From contig CAWGJU010000014.1 of NCBI GenBank assembly GCA_963822985.1, positions 62,001 through 126,000 of the forward strand: a stretch of 64,000 bases of DNA. Reading direction: 5' to 3'. Below the pieces are notes generated by a model, which ran no database searches, was not told the origin of the DNA, and saw only the letters and a program-made list of their open reading frames with translations. This document shows, piece after piece, positions 36,147 through 45,408 of the stretch (the first letter of the stretch is position 1; the number at the start of each line of letters is the position of its first letter). Position numbers and translations under genes: made by a program. This stretch comes from Thermohalobaculum sp963822985. Its GTDB lineage: Bacteria; Pseudomonadota; Alphaproteobacteria; Rhodobacterales; Rhodobacteraceae.

Positions 36147-38065
36147 TCAAATCCTGCTGGCGAAGAGCTCGCCGGTGAAGCGGGTCTCGACGCTCGGCTT
36201 CTGGCGCCCGCCGGTCAGGGCTTGGACATGGGCGGCGACGTAGCCGGTCAGCTCCTCGACGCTGATCATGCCGTTGGCGTCAGCGTCGGCGGCCCGGCCG
36301 AGCGCCTCGAGCACCACCTCGGTGAAGGCGCCGTTGCGCCAGCCCGGCTCCTCCCAGAAGGACTGCTCGGCCGAGGACGAGGTGATCACGGTGACGTTGG
36401 TGCCGGCCAGGCTGCGGCGCAGCAGGTCAGCGTCGAGCTCACCCACGGCGCCGGAGCAGCAGGCGTCGAGCAGCAGGAGCACCTTGGCGTGCTCGGCGAT
36501 GGCGGCCACGGCTGCGCGCAGCTCCTGGCTCGAGATGCCGGTGCGCTTCAGCCCGGCCGGGCTCTGCACGTCCGCGTCGTACGGCAGCAGGTAGAACTCG
36601 CGGTCGGGGCCCTCGCCCGCGACCGTGCCGTGCCCCGAGAAGTGCACGACGACGAGGTCCGACTTGGTCGGCGCCGCGGCCACCCGGGCGCGGATGTTCT
36701 CGAGCTTGCCGATGATGCTTAGCCCGGTCGCCTCGTCGTCCCGCAGTAGCACGCTGAGGCCTTGCTGGTAGGGCCAGAGATCGTCGCTCTGCGCCGAGAG
36801 CGCGGCGTAGAGGTCGTGGGCGTCGTCGTCGGCCCAGTCGAGCGCAAGCGTGGCCGCGCCGGGCCCGTAATCCGAGACGCCGACGGTCAGCACGTGCAGC
36901 TGGGCCCCGGGGGCGAAGTTCGCGCCGGTCAGGCGCTTGATGGCCGCCCGGCGCTCGGTCTCCTCGGCGGCGTAGACCGCCTGCATGGTGCCGCCCTCGC
37001 GCAGTACGCGCTTGATCACCTCCGGGCGGAATGAGTGCGGCACCTGCCGCGCCGGCAGGGTAGCCGGCGCCTCGTCCCAGCCCTTGTTGACGTGCCAGCG
37101 CAGCGCGCCCATGCGCGCCCGGCGTGGCGGCGAACCGGCCGTCGGGCTCCCAGGCGACCCAGTTGCGGCCATCGGCGAAGGGGAAGAAGGCGAGGAGCTC
37201 GGTGCCGTCCTCCATCCGGTGCCAGCGGATCGTGCCGTCGGCGTAGGCCGCGAGCGCGAAGCGGCCGTCGCCTGTGACGTTGACCGCCCAGACCGCGCCC
37301 GGCACCTCACGGCGCCAGAGCTCGGTGCCTGCAGCGTCGAAGGCGCGGAGGGACCAGTCGGCGCCCAGCACGAAGCTCTCGCCCGGCGGATGAATTGCAA
37401 GGCTGCGCGACCACTCGTAGCGCTCGAGCGGCAGCGGCGCGCCGTCGAGGGTCGGCGTGTGGCGATCCTCCCAATCGGCGATGCCGAGGCTGTCTTGCTC
37501 CGGCCGGCCGGACCCGGCCGTCCTCCCACCGTTGAAGCAGCTTCAGCGCCGCGATGTCGAAGCGGCGGCGATCCTCGCCCCCGTAGTCCAGCCCGAACTC
37601 CACCAGCATCCCGTCCTCTGAGACGGCGAGGTTTCGGCGTTGCCCGCGCGGCTCGATCTGGGCCGGCGCCACCTCCCAGCGCGCGGCGCCATCGGCCGCG
37701 ACCACACCGAGCCAGGGGTCCGCCGCGGCGGCAAAGAGCGCACCATCGGGCAGCGGCTTCAGGCTCATCAGCGTGTTGGTCCCCGCCGGCAGCACCCGGC
37801 GCGCGCCGGCGCCGCCTTCGGCCCAAACGGTCACCGGGCTGCCGCCAGTGCCGTCATCGTATTGCCCGCAAGCGTAGAGTGTTGCCCCATCCATCGACCA
37901 GGCAATGCTCGACGAGGTCGCCGTTGTCGATACCGTCGGTCGCGGGCGCGGAGAGCTCCGCCAGGGTCTCGCCGTCGCAGACCCGCACCTCTGGGACGTC
38001 GAGGAACCCGACCGCCAGGCGCCCGTCTACCTGGTTGAAGGCGAGCCCGTAAGGGTCGCGGTGCC
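36147..38065 (-). pseudogene. Caspase-family (metacaspase-like) protein with beta-propeller N-domain, 5' truncated and frameshifted
   Basis: The C-terminal half is a clear C14-type peptidase. The catalytic His is in VVHFSGHGTVAGEG and the catalytic Cys in VLLLLDACCSGAVGELD, with the start strand LHVLTVGVSDYGPGAATLAL and a C-terminal EF-hand-like loop (DADANGMISVEEL). The N-terminal half is WD40/beta-propeller-like (YGLAFNQVDGRLAVGFLDVP, AVWAVNVTGDGRFALAAYAD). Slips are near 37110, 37300-37390, 37500 and 37870. The coding signal starts abruptly at 38065 beside IS remnants, so the true start is lost. Such proteins cleave after basic residues and are linked to stress or cell-death pathways. Confidence 0.8.
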
Positions 38066-38094
38066 ACTTGGATAGAACGAATTAGCCCGGATTA

Positions 38095-38250
38095 TGCACC
38101 AGGATTGGCGGGCGTAGCCTAAGCTTCTGATCCGGCGTAGGATTCGGGTACTGACACCGAAACCTGCGGATCGGAAGGACCATGCCCGCCATGACCGAGC
38201 CTACGCTGCCGCTGCCGGGCCTGTCACCTGTGAACGGAAAGACTGTCGGG
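38095..38250 (+). mobile_element. IS1380-family remnant (left end plus transposase N-terminus)
   Basis: A start-like ATG at 38182 encodes MPAMTEPTLPLPGLSPVNGK, which matches the opening of IS1380-family transposases, and then stops matching at about 38250, where the next element begins. The 87 bases before it are probably that element's left end. Confidence 0.5.
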
Positions 38251-38253
38251 GAC

Positions 38254-39632
38254 GTGTGAGTTGTCCGCCTTCGTAGCGCGTGAGTTGTCCGCCAGGTTCG
38301 CGTCCTGTTCGGGAGGGGGCGATGCGGCGGACAAGCGCGTTATGGGAGGTCTTCGTGCTCAGGTTCGAAGAAGCGATGGAGCGCTACCGCAAGCGGCGGC
38401 TGACGGCCGAGGATGCGGGCGAGCTGCTCGGCATGTCGGGCCGGCATTTCCGGCGGCTGTTGGTGCGCCATGACGCGGAGGGCGCCGAGGGGCTGCGCGA
38501 CCGACGGCTCGGCAAGCCGTCGCCGCGGCGGGCGCCGGCGGCCGAGCTGACGCGGATGCAGATGCTCTACCAGGAACGCTACCGCGATTTCACGGTGAAG
38601 CATTTCCATGAGCAGCTGGTGCAGCGGCACGGCTACAAACTGTCCTACACGGTGACCCGGCTGGCGCTGCAATCGGCCGGGCTGGTGGCGGCGCAGAAGC
38701 GGCGCGGCGGCAGCCACCGCAAGAAGCGCGAGCGCCGGCCGCTGCCCGGCATGCTGCTGTTCCAGGATGGCTCGACGCATCGCTGGCTCGGCGCGCTCGA
38801 CCGTGATCTCGATCTCGTCGTCACCCTCGACGACGCGACGGGGGCGATCTACTCGGCGGTCCTGGTGGCAGAAGAAGGCACCGCCTCGAGCTTTGTCGGC
38901 CTGGCCGAGACGATCGCCGCGCACGGCCTGTTCCGCGCGCTCTACACCGATCGCGGCTCGCACTATTTCTATACGCCGAGGTCCGGCGGCAAGGTCGACA
39001 AGACCAGGCCGACGCAGGTCGGCCGGGCGCTCTCGCAGCTCGGCATCACCCACATCCCGTCCTACTCGCCGGAGGCGCGCGGCCGCATGGAGCGGGCGTT
39101 CGGCACGCTGCAGAGCCGCCTGCCGCCCGAGTTGCGGCTCGCCGGGATCGCCACGGTCGAGGCCGCCAACCGCTATCTGAGCGAGGTCTTCGTGCCCGAC
39201 TACAACGCCCGCTTCGCGGTGCCGGCGGCCGAGCACGGCTCGGCTTTCATCCCCTATGCCGGCCGGCCGCTCGAGGACGTCCTGTGCGTCCAGGAGAGCC
39301 GCCAGGTCGGCCGCGACAACTGCGTCATCTGGAAGGGCATCTCGCTGCAGATCCCGGCGCAGCGCCACCGCCATCACTACGTGAAGGCGAGCGTGCGGGT
39401 GCACGAGTACCCCGATGGCCGGCTCGCCATCTTCGACGGGCCGAGCTGCCTGGTCCGCTTCGATCCAGCCGGCAAGCCCATCGATGCCTCCCTGGCCGCT
39501 TAACTCCGCTCGGCGGCCGGGGCTTGGGCCTGATGGATTTGTGGACAACGCTGCGCGTTGCCCACAACCCCACAGGCTCTACAATCACAGCGGCGGACAT
39601 TTGATGCGCTACGAAGGCGGACATCTTCACGC
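38254..39632 (+). mobile_element. ISNCY-type insertion sequence with bipartite terminal repeats
   Basis: The terminal inverted repeats are about 40 bp (38254-38293 and 39593-39632). Each contains TGTCCGCC twice with TTCGTAGCGC between, so each end has two copies of a putative transposase site. It encloses one intact transposase gene. No target duplication could be recognised. Confidence 0.8.
38322..39503 (+). CDS. ISNCY-family transposase (DDE, rve domain)
   Basis: This 393-residue protein starts MRRTSALWEVFVLRFEEAM. The N-terminal HTH region has AEDAGELLGMSGRHFRRLL. The integrase core is visible as LLFQDGSTHRWLG (Asp), YTDRGSHYFYTP (Asp) and SPEARGRMERAFGTLQ (Glu). The C-terminal DNA-binding beta domain ends GPSCLVRFDPAGKPIDASLA. 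The ORF is complete, so this element may be active. An in-frame GTG at 38280 lies inside the terminal repeat and is less likely as the start. Confidence 0.9.
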   Translation: MRRTSALWEVFVLRFEEAMERYRKRRLTAEDAGELLGMSGRHFRRLLVRHDAEGAEGLRDRRLGKPSPRRAPAAELTRMQMLYQERYRDFTVKHFHEQLVQRHGYKLSYTVTRLALQSAGLVAAQKRRGGSHRKKRERRPLPGMLLFQDGSTHRWLGALDRDLDLVVTLDDATGAIYSAVLVAEEGTASSFVGLAETIAAHGLFRALYTDRGSHYFYTPRSGGKVDKTRPTQVGRALSQLGITHIPSYSPEARGRMERAFGTLQSRLPPELRLAGIATVEAANRYLSEVFVPDYNARFAVPAAEHGSAFIPYAGRPLEDVLCVQESRQVGRDNCVIWKGISLQIPAQRHRHHYVKASVRVHEYPDGRLAIFDGPSCLVRFDPAGKPIDASLAA

Positions 39633-39639
39633 GCTACCG

Positions 39640-40293
39640 ACAGGTGCCGACGCAGCACTTCGACGAACATGAGCTCGCTCAGGCCCATCCGGATGCTCGC
39701 GCCGCCGGCACGCGGCGCCTGCATCTCCGCCATGGCAAGCGGAATGAGGCTGTCGAGCAGATCCCCGCCGTCACCAGGCCGTCGAACGAGCAGCAGCCGC
39801 GGAAGCGATGCGAGAAGAGGGTTGAAGGGCGCGAGGTCACAACCCAGGAAGCCGCAGATGAACTGCGCGCGCGGCTCGCCCCCGCCCCCTCCGGCACAAC
39901 GAAGGGCAGCCGCCCGGCCGCGAGCTCGCGGAAGAAGCCGATCGTCTCCTCCGGCCCGAACTCGGGTGGCACGCCGGGCGCGCTGCACATCACGTACGGG
40001 TCGGCATGGGGGAAGACGACGATGTCGCCGGCCTCGATCGGCACGGGGTCGAGCCCGGGCACGCTGGCGAACCCGCGTCCCTCGACCACGATATAGTACG
40101 AAACGACATGGCGCGCCGACGGCAGGATGATGCCGGCGAAGGCCTGCGCGCGGGGTACGTCGACGCACCACGGGTGGGTGGCGTCGACCAGGAAGAACAG
40201 CGCCCCCTTCAGCCGCACCGTCCGCAGGACGTCCGAGAGCGGGTCGCCATCCGCAATCGGGCCGGGCTCGGCCGCGGACGGCCGGACAAGCAT
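39640..40293 (-). pseudogene. AraC-family cupin regulator, DNA-binding end lost, one frameshift
   Basis: The sequence starts MLVRPSAAEPGPIADGDPLS and is a cupin_6-type sensor domain (FFLVDATHPWCVDVPRAQAF, IIVFPHADPYVMCSAPGVP in pieces), then LPFVVPEGAGASRAQFICGF, PFNPLLASLPRLLLVRRPGD and SELMFVEVLRRHL. A two-base GC insertion near 39870 breaks the frame. The HTH domain that should follow is missing because the sequence meets the right end of the ISNCY element. It cannot act as a normal regulator. It is divergent from the methyltransferase gene. Confidence 0.75.
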
Positions 40294-40401
40294 CGCGGAC
40301 GGCTGGTCATGGGCGCCGGGCACGGCTTCCTCCAAAGTTCCGCCGTCTGTCCCGGATTTGAGCGTAAGCCGCCGGGACGCGACTCGGAAAGGATCTTCGC
40401 C

Positions 40402-41199
40402 ATGGGAAGCACTATCGCCGCGCGGCCGCCGGCCGAGATCTACGACGAGAGGTTCGTCCCGGCCCTGTTCGCCGGGTGGGGGCCCGTGGTCGCCGGGGTC
40501 GCCGGGATCGCCCCCGGCCAGACCGTGCTCGACGTCGCCTGCGGGACCGGCGCCCTGACCCTCGCCGCGGCCGAGGCGGTCGGTCCCGAGGGCCACGTCA
40601 CCGGGCTCGACGCGAACCCGGAGATGCTGGCCGTCGCGAGGCGCAAGCCCGTCGCCGTCGATTGGGTCGAGGCCCGGGCCGAAGCGCTGCCCTTCGAGGA
40701 CGGGCGGTTCGATGCCGTGGTCAGCCAATTCGCCTTCATGTTCTTCGACGACAAGCCGCGCTCGCTCGCCGAGATGATGCGGGTGCTGCGCCCCGGCGGA
40801 CGCCTCGCCGTCGCCGTCTGCGACGCGGTCGAGCGCTCGCCGGGCTACGGCGCCTTCGCGGCGCTCCTCGACCGGCTGTTCGGCCGCGAGGTCGGCGACG
40901 CCTTCCGCGCGCCCTTCTCGCTCGGCAACGACGATGAGCTCATGCGCCTCGCAGCCGCCGCCGGCATCGGGGGCGCCCGTGTCGAGCAGCGCACCGGCGT
41001 CGTCCGCTTCCGCAGCATCGCCGAGCTCGTCTCGACCGAGCGGGCCTGCGTCTGGACGCTCGGCGGCATCCTCGATGACGCGCAGTTCGAGCGGCTGCTG
41101 CAGGCCTCGGGAGCGACGCTGACCCCCTTCCGCCGGGCCGACGGGACGGTGCGCTTCGACATGCCCTCTCTGATCGTTGCGGCCCGGAAGCCGGCCTGA
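40402..41199 (+). CDS. Class I SAM-dependent methyltransferase
   Basis: The 265-residue product has the SAM site VLDVACGTGALTLAAAEAVG (motif I), the acidic loop TGLDANPEML, motif II DAVVSQFAFMFFDD and motif III MRVLRPGGRLAVAV, so it belongs to the Methyltransf_11/UbiE-like group of small-molecule methyltransferases. The substrate is unknown. The start ATG at 40402 is directly before homology. It was probably the target of the adjacent, now truncated, AraC-type regulator. Confidence 0.85.
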   Translation: MGSTIAARPPAEIYDERFVPALFAGWGPVVAGVAGIAPGQTVLDVACGTGALTLAAAEAVGPEGHVTGLDANPEMLAVARRKPVAVDWVEARAEALPFEDGRFDAVVSQFAFMFFDDKPRSLAEMMRVLRPGGRLAVAVCDAVERSPGYGAFAALLDRLFGREVGDAFRAPFSLGNDDELMRLAAAAGIGGARVEQRTGVVRFRSIAELVSTERACVWTLGGILDDAQFERLLQASGATLTPFRRADGTVRFDMPSLIVAARKPA

Positions 41200-41890
41200 G
41201 GACGGCGTGCTCCCCATATCTGCCGGGCCTGCTGATCCCGGCGATCTGCGCGTCTTGCCCGTTTCTGCCTTCTGCCCGGCGACCGTCGGTGCCGGCCCGG
41301 CATCGAGAGCGCGTCGCTCGACCGCGCAAGCATGGACGAGTATACCGCAATCGGGACGTCCTGGCGCTACGTCGGAATCTGTAGGACAATCTCCGCCGAG
41401 CGCCGTTCGATCCGGAGGTGCTGCACCTCTGCTGCATCCGCTACGCCAATCCCGGCGAGAGCGCGCTCGACTGCTACCGGAGGTTCAATCGTCTTGGCCG
41501 GTTTAGCCCCTTTCGCGAGGCCGCCGCCGAACGTGCTCCTCTTCTGATCCGCGCACCGGCGGGCTCGGCCGCCGAGCGTCTGGTTCTGGCGAATGGCGAG
41601 CATCGCAGGAGCCTGCTGCCACCGGCCGAAGTACCGCGGAACTCGCCGTTCACCCACAGGCCGGACGTGACCCGAACCCGTCGTTCCGGCAAGCGACACC
41701 GTATCATCGGAACCGATCCACTGCGGTGGGAACTGAAGGCCAGCCGTGGGGCTCGTGAGACGTATGCGCAGAAGGCGCCGTTCAGGAGCCGAGATTGAGC
41801 CAAGCTGAGGTACTCCTCTCCCGAGGCGCTGAATCGCTTGGCCCCGCGCCGGGCCGCTCTGCTTGACACTCCTGAGGTGAACGCCTTCAG
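41200..41890. other. Intergenic region without a supported gene
   Basis: About 690 bases lie between the methyltransferase and liv genes. ORFs up to about 130 codons exist on both strands, but they are Arg/Ser/Pro-rich and match nothing I know. The region likely contains the liv operon promoter near its right end. Confidence 0.4.
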
Positions 41891-42760
41891 ATGAGCACGC
41901 TTCCGGAGCGGAAGGACAGGGATAGAGAGATGACCCGGGCGCCCCGTCCAGGAACGGACGATCGCCTCGCGCGAGACGCCGCTCTGCTGGAAGTAGAGGA
42001 ACTCTGCAAGAGCTTCGGCGGCGTGCGCGCGCTGGACGGCGTTGACTTCCGCATCGCAGAGGGCGAGCTCGTCGGCCTGATCGGCCCGAACGGTTCAGGC
42101 AAGACGACGGCCTTCAACCTGATTTCGGGCGTCCTGAGGCCGAGCGGCGGGCGGATCCGCTTCGCCGGCGAGAACATCACCGGCAACACGCCCGAGCAGA
42201 ACGCCCGCGCCGGGATCGCGCGCACCTTCCAGAACATCCGCCTGTTCCGCGACCTGCCGGTGATCGACAACGTCATGGTGGGGCGGCACATGCGGCACGG
42301 GCCGGGCTTCCTGGCAACCGTGCTGGGCCTGCCGGCCGCCGGCCGGGCCGAGGCCGCGACGCGCCGGCGCACGCTCGAGATCCTCGATCTCCTCGGGCTG
42401 CGCAGCCGGGCGGGGCAGCGGGTCTCCGATCTGCCCTATGGTGACCAGCGCAAGGTCGAGTTCGCGCGCGCGCTGGCGACCGAGCCGCGGCTGCTCCTGC
42501 TCGACGAGCCGACGGCCGGCATGAACCCGATCGAGACGACCGATCTGTCCGCCACCATCGGCCGGCTGCACGCGGATCTGGGCCTGACCATCATGCTCGT
42601 CGAACACGACATGCGGATGGTCATGAGCCTTTGCCGGCGTATCGTCGTCATCAACCAGGGGAGCGTTCTCGCCGAGGGGACGCCGGGGACCATCCAGCGG
42701 GACGAAAGGGTGATCGAGGCCTATCTCGGCCATGGCCGCAAGCGCCATGCTGCGGCTTGA
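41891..42760 (+). CDS. livG: Branched-chain-amino-acid-type ABC importer ATPase (LivG)
   Basis: The product has 289 residues. Walker A is GLIGPNGSGKTTAFNLISG, the Q loop RTFQNIRLFRDLPV, the signature LPYGDQRKVEFARAL, Walker B LLLLDEPTAGMNP and the switch LVEHDMRMVM. These are the hallmarks of LivG. The first about 30 residues are a charged extension; an ATG at 41930 (MTRAPRP) is an alternative start. It overlaps livF by 29 bases. The importer is of the HAAT family, which also takes up amides, urea and aromatic acids, so the substrate should be read from the downstream enzymes. Confidence 0.9.
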   Translation: MSTLPERKDRDREMTRAPRPGTDDRLARDAALLEVEELCKSFGGVRALDGVDFRIAEGELVGLIGPNGSGKTTAFNLISGVLRPSGGRIRFAGENITGNTPEQNARAGIARTFQNIRLFRDLPVIDNVMVGRHMRHGPGFLATVLGLPAAGRAEAATRRRTLEILDLLGLRSRAGQRVSDLPYGDQRKVEFARALATEPRLLLLDEPTAGMNPIETTDLSATIGRLHADLGLTIMLVEHDMRMVMSLCRRIVVINQGSVLAEGTPGTIQRDERVIEAYLGHGRKRHAAA

Positions 42761-43472
42761 GGACGTCCAACTGCGCCGCGGCGGCACGCACGCCCTGCGC
42801 GGCGTCAGCCTGGAGGTCGAGCGCGGCGAGATCGTCGCGCTGATCGGCGCCAACGGCGCCGGCAAGACCACGACGCTCGCCGCCATCTCGGGCCTGCTGC
42901 GGCCCGAGCGCGGCATCATCCGCTTCCAGCCGGACGAGCGAGCCGAGCCGCTCGACCTCGTCCGAACTGCGCCGGACAGGATTGTCGCCGCCGGCATCTC
43001 GCACTGTCCCGAGGGGCGGCAGATCTTCGGCAAACTGTCCGTCGCGGAGAACATCCGGGTCGGCGCTTATCTCCACCGCGACCAGCCGGCCATCGAGCGC
43101 GACATCGCCGACATCCACGATCTTTTCCCGATCCTGAAGGAGCGCGGCAACCTGCCGGGCGATCGTCTCTCGGGCGGCGAGCAGATGATGCTCGCCATCG
43201 GCCGCGCCCTGATGAGCCGGCCGAAGCTCCTGCTGCTCGACGAGCCGTCGCTCGGCCTCGCGCCGCGCCTCGTCGAGCGGATCTTCGATATCCTCGAACG
43301 GATCCGCGCGGACGGCGTCACCGTGCTGCTGGTTGAGCAGAATGCCGCGATGGCGCTCGACCTCGCCGACCGCGCCTATGTGCTCGAGACCGGCATGGTC
43401 ACGCAATCGGGCCCGGCCCGCGCCCTCGCCGAGGATCCCAACGTGCGCCGCGCTTATCTCGGAGCCGCGTGA
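42732..43472 (+). CDS. livF: Branched-chain-amino-acid-type ABC importer ATPase (LivF)
   Basis: The product has 246 residues. Walker A is ALIGANGAGKTTTLAAISGL, the LivF-typical site is HCPEGRQIFGKLSVAENI, the signature LSGGEQMMLAIGRAL, Walker B LLLLDEPSLGLAP and the switch LVEQNAAMALDLADRAYVLE. It pairs with LivG to drive the importer. The stop TGA overlaps the livH ATG by one base, showing translational coupling. It is intact, with normal length. Confidence 0.92.
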   Translation: MAASAMLRLEDVQLRRGGTHALRGVSLEVERGEIVALIGANGAGKTTTLAAISGLLRPERGIIRFQPDERAEPLDLVRTAPDRIVAAGISHCPEGRQIFGKLSVAENIRVGAYLHRDQPAIERDIADIHDLFPILKERGNLPGDRLSGGEQMMLAIGRALMSRPKLLLLDEPSLGLAPRLVERIFDILERIRADGVTVLLVEQNAAMALDLADRAYVLETGMVTQSGPARALAEDPNVRRAYLGAA

Positions 43473-44371
43473 TGACGAGCGCCTATGTCCTGTCGCAAAT
43501 CGTCAACGGGCTGATCCTCGGCAGCATGTATGCGTTGATCGCCATCGGCTTCTCGATGATCTACGGCATCGTCCAGCTCATCAACTTCGCGCACGGCGAT
43601 ATTTTCGCCATCGGCGCCTTTGTCACGCTGGCCTGCCTCGCCGGGCTGAATCTGCCCTTTCCGCTGACCGTCGTGGTCGTCCTCCTGACCGGCGCGGCCG
43701 TCGGCATGATGATCGAGCGGCTGGCGTTCCGACCGATGCGCGGCGCGCCGCAGGTGACCGGGTTCATCGCCTCGCTGGCCGTTGCCATCATCATCGAGAA
43801 CGCCGCCGTCATTACGATCACCGCCCAGCCGCGCACATTCCTGGTTCCGCAGGCGCTCAACGTCCTCGTCCCGTTCGGCGGCGGTGTCGCGGTGCGGGTG
43901 ATCGATATCGCCATCGTCGCGCTCTCGCTCGCGCTGATGGCCGGCCTCGTGGTCTTCGTCCGCTATTCGCGGCTCGGCATGGCGATGCGGGCGACCTCGG
44001 AGAACTACGATGTCGCCCGGCTGATGGGCATCCAGATCGACCGTACGATCGCCTTGGCCTTCGCGATCGGCAGCGCGCTGGCCGCCGCCGCGGGGCTGAT
44101 GTGGGGGGCGAAATACGGCCAGATCAGCCCGCTGATGGGGCTCGTGCCTGGGCTAAAAGCCTTCGTCGCAGCGGTGATCGGCGGCGTCGGCTCGATCTCC
44201 GGCGCGATGCTCGGCGGCTATTTGCTCGGGCTCGCCGAGGTGCTGTTCGTCGGGCTCCTGCCGCCCGAGTACTCGGGCTATCGCAACGCTTTCGTCTTCG
44301 GGACGCTGATCCTCGTGCTGTTGGTGGCGCCGAACGGCCTGCTCGGTCGCAGCACCGAGACGCGGGCGTGA
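43472..44371 (+). CDS. livH: ABC importer permease LivH
   Basis: The 299-residue hydrophobic protein has eight or more helices. It starts MTSAYVLSQIVNGLILGSMY, with the family loop YGIVQLINFAHGDIFAIGAF and the ATPase-coupling region around RATSENYDVARLMGI. An alternative GTG start lies one codon earlier. Its stop overlaps the livM GTG. It forms the channel with LivM. Confidence 0.92.
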   Translation: MTSAYVLSQIVNGLILGSMYALIAIGFSMIYGIVQLINFAHGDIFAIGAFVTLACLAGLNLPFPLTVVVVLLTGAAVGMMIERLAFRPMRGAPQVTGFIASLAVAIIIENAAVITITAQPRTFLVPQALNVLVPFGGGVAVRVIDIAIVALSLALMAGLVVFVRYSRLGMAMRATSENYDVARLMGIQIDRTIALAFAIGSALAAAAGLMWGAKYGQISPLMGLVPGLKAFVAAVIGGVGSISGAMLGGYLLGLAEVLFVGLLPPEYSGYRNAFVFGTLILVLLVAPNGLLGRSTETRA

Positions 44372-45396
44372 GCGGTGCTGCGGCCTACCTCCGGGCCGCC
44401 GCCTTGATTGGGGCGGGCGCGGCACTGGTCGCGGCGGCGCGGGTCGGTCTCGACCCCTACGCGCTCTCGGTCCTGCAGTTCGCGGGGCTGAATGTCGTGC
44501 TCGCCGTCAGCCTGAACATCACCAACGGTTTCATCGGGCTTTTTTCGCTGGGGCATCCGGCGTTCATGACGCTCGGCGGCTACATGACCGCCATTCTGGT
44601 GATGCCCGCGGCCCGGAAGGGCTTGATGCTGCCCGACCTGCCCGCGATGCTCGCGGCGCAGGAATGGAGCTTTCTTCCCGCGTTGCTCGCGGGGGGCGTG
44701 CTCTCGGCGGCGGTCGCGATCCTTGTCGGGTTCCCGGTGCTGCGGCTGCGCGGGCATTATCTCGCGGTGGCGACGCTCGGGCTCATCTTCATCGTGCAGA
44801 GCTTTGCCGTGAATTTGCGCGGCATTACCCGCGGCGCGCTCGGTCTGAGCGGGCTGCCGGCGGCGACCAGCCTCTGGTGGGTCTACCTCTTCGTCGTGCT
44901 GACGATCTTCGTCGCCTGGCGCCTCAAGCATTCCTCGATGGGCCGGGCGATGCTGGCGATCCGCGAGAACGAGCTCGCCGCCGCCTGCCTCGGCGTGCGC
45001 GTGGCCCGGCTTCGCATCTTCGCATTCGGCCTCGGCGCCTTTTTCGCGGGCGTCGCGGGCGGGTTGTGGGTGCATCTGGTGACGTTGGTCAGTCCGAGTT
45101 CCTTCTCGTTCCTCCTGGCCTTCCAGCTCGTGGTTATGGTCGTGATTGGCGGAGCCGGCAGCATCACCGGCGTGGCGCTCGTCGCTGCGGGGCTGACGCT
45201 TGCCCAGGAGATGCTGCGGCCGGTCGAGGAGGCGACCGGCCTGTTCGGCGCCAGCCAGATCACGGTGGCGCTCGCGACCCTTCTCGTGCTCATTTACCGT
45301 CCGGCGGGCCTTTTCGGCACGGCCGAGCCGGACCTTCTCCGCTGGACAGGCCTGTTCCGGCGGGGCGGCAAGAAGAATGCCGAACCGACAGTGTGA
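44368..45396 (+). CDS. livM: ABC importer permease LivM
   Basis: The 342-residue permease has a GTG start at 44368 overlapping the livH stop. The family segment NITNGFIGLFSLGHPAFMTL is near the N-terminus and the coupling loop AIRENELAAACLGVRV is central. The last helix ends LVLIYRPAGLFGTAEP and a basic tail follows (RRGGKKNAEP). It is intact and forms the permease with LivH. Confidence 0.9.
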   Translation: MSGAAAYLRAAALIGAGAALVAAARVGLDPYALSVLQFAGLNVVLAVSLNITNGFIGLFSLGHPAFMTLGGYMTAILVMPAARKGLMLPDLPAMLAAQEWSFLPALLAGGVLSAAVAILVGFPVLRLRGHYLAVATLGLIFIVQSFAVNLRGITRGALGLSGLPAATSLWWVYLFVVLTIFVAWRLKHSSMGRAMLAIRENELAAACLGVRVARLRIFAFGLGAFFAGVAGGLWVHLVTLVSPSSFSFLLAFQLVVMVVIGGAGSITGVALVAAGLTLAQEMLRPVEEATGLFGASQITVALATLLVLIYRPAGLFGTAEPDLLRWTGLFRRGGKKNAEPTV

Positions 45397-45408
45397 AGGA
45401 GGACGACC

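Noticed and set aside
41418..41869. Overlapping ORFs on both strands before the liv operon
   Set aside because: Arg/Ser/Pro-rich, no ribosome sites, no family motifs; treated as intergenic.
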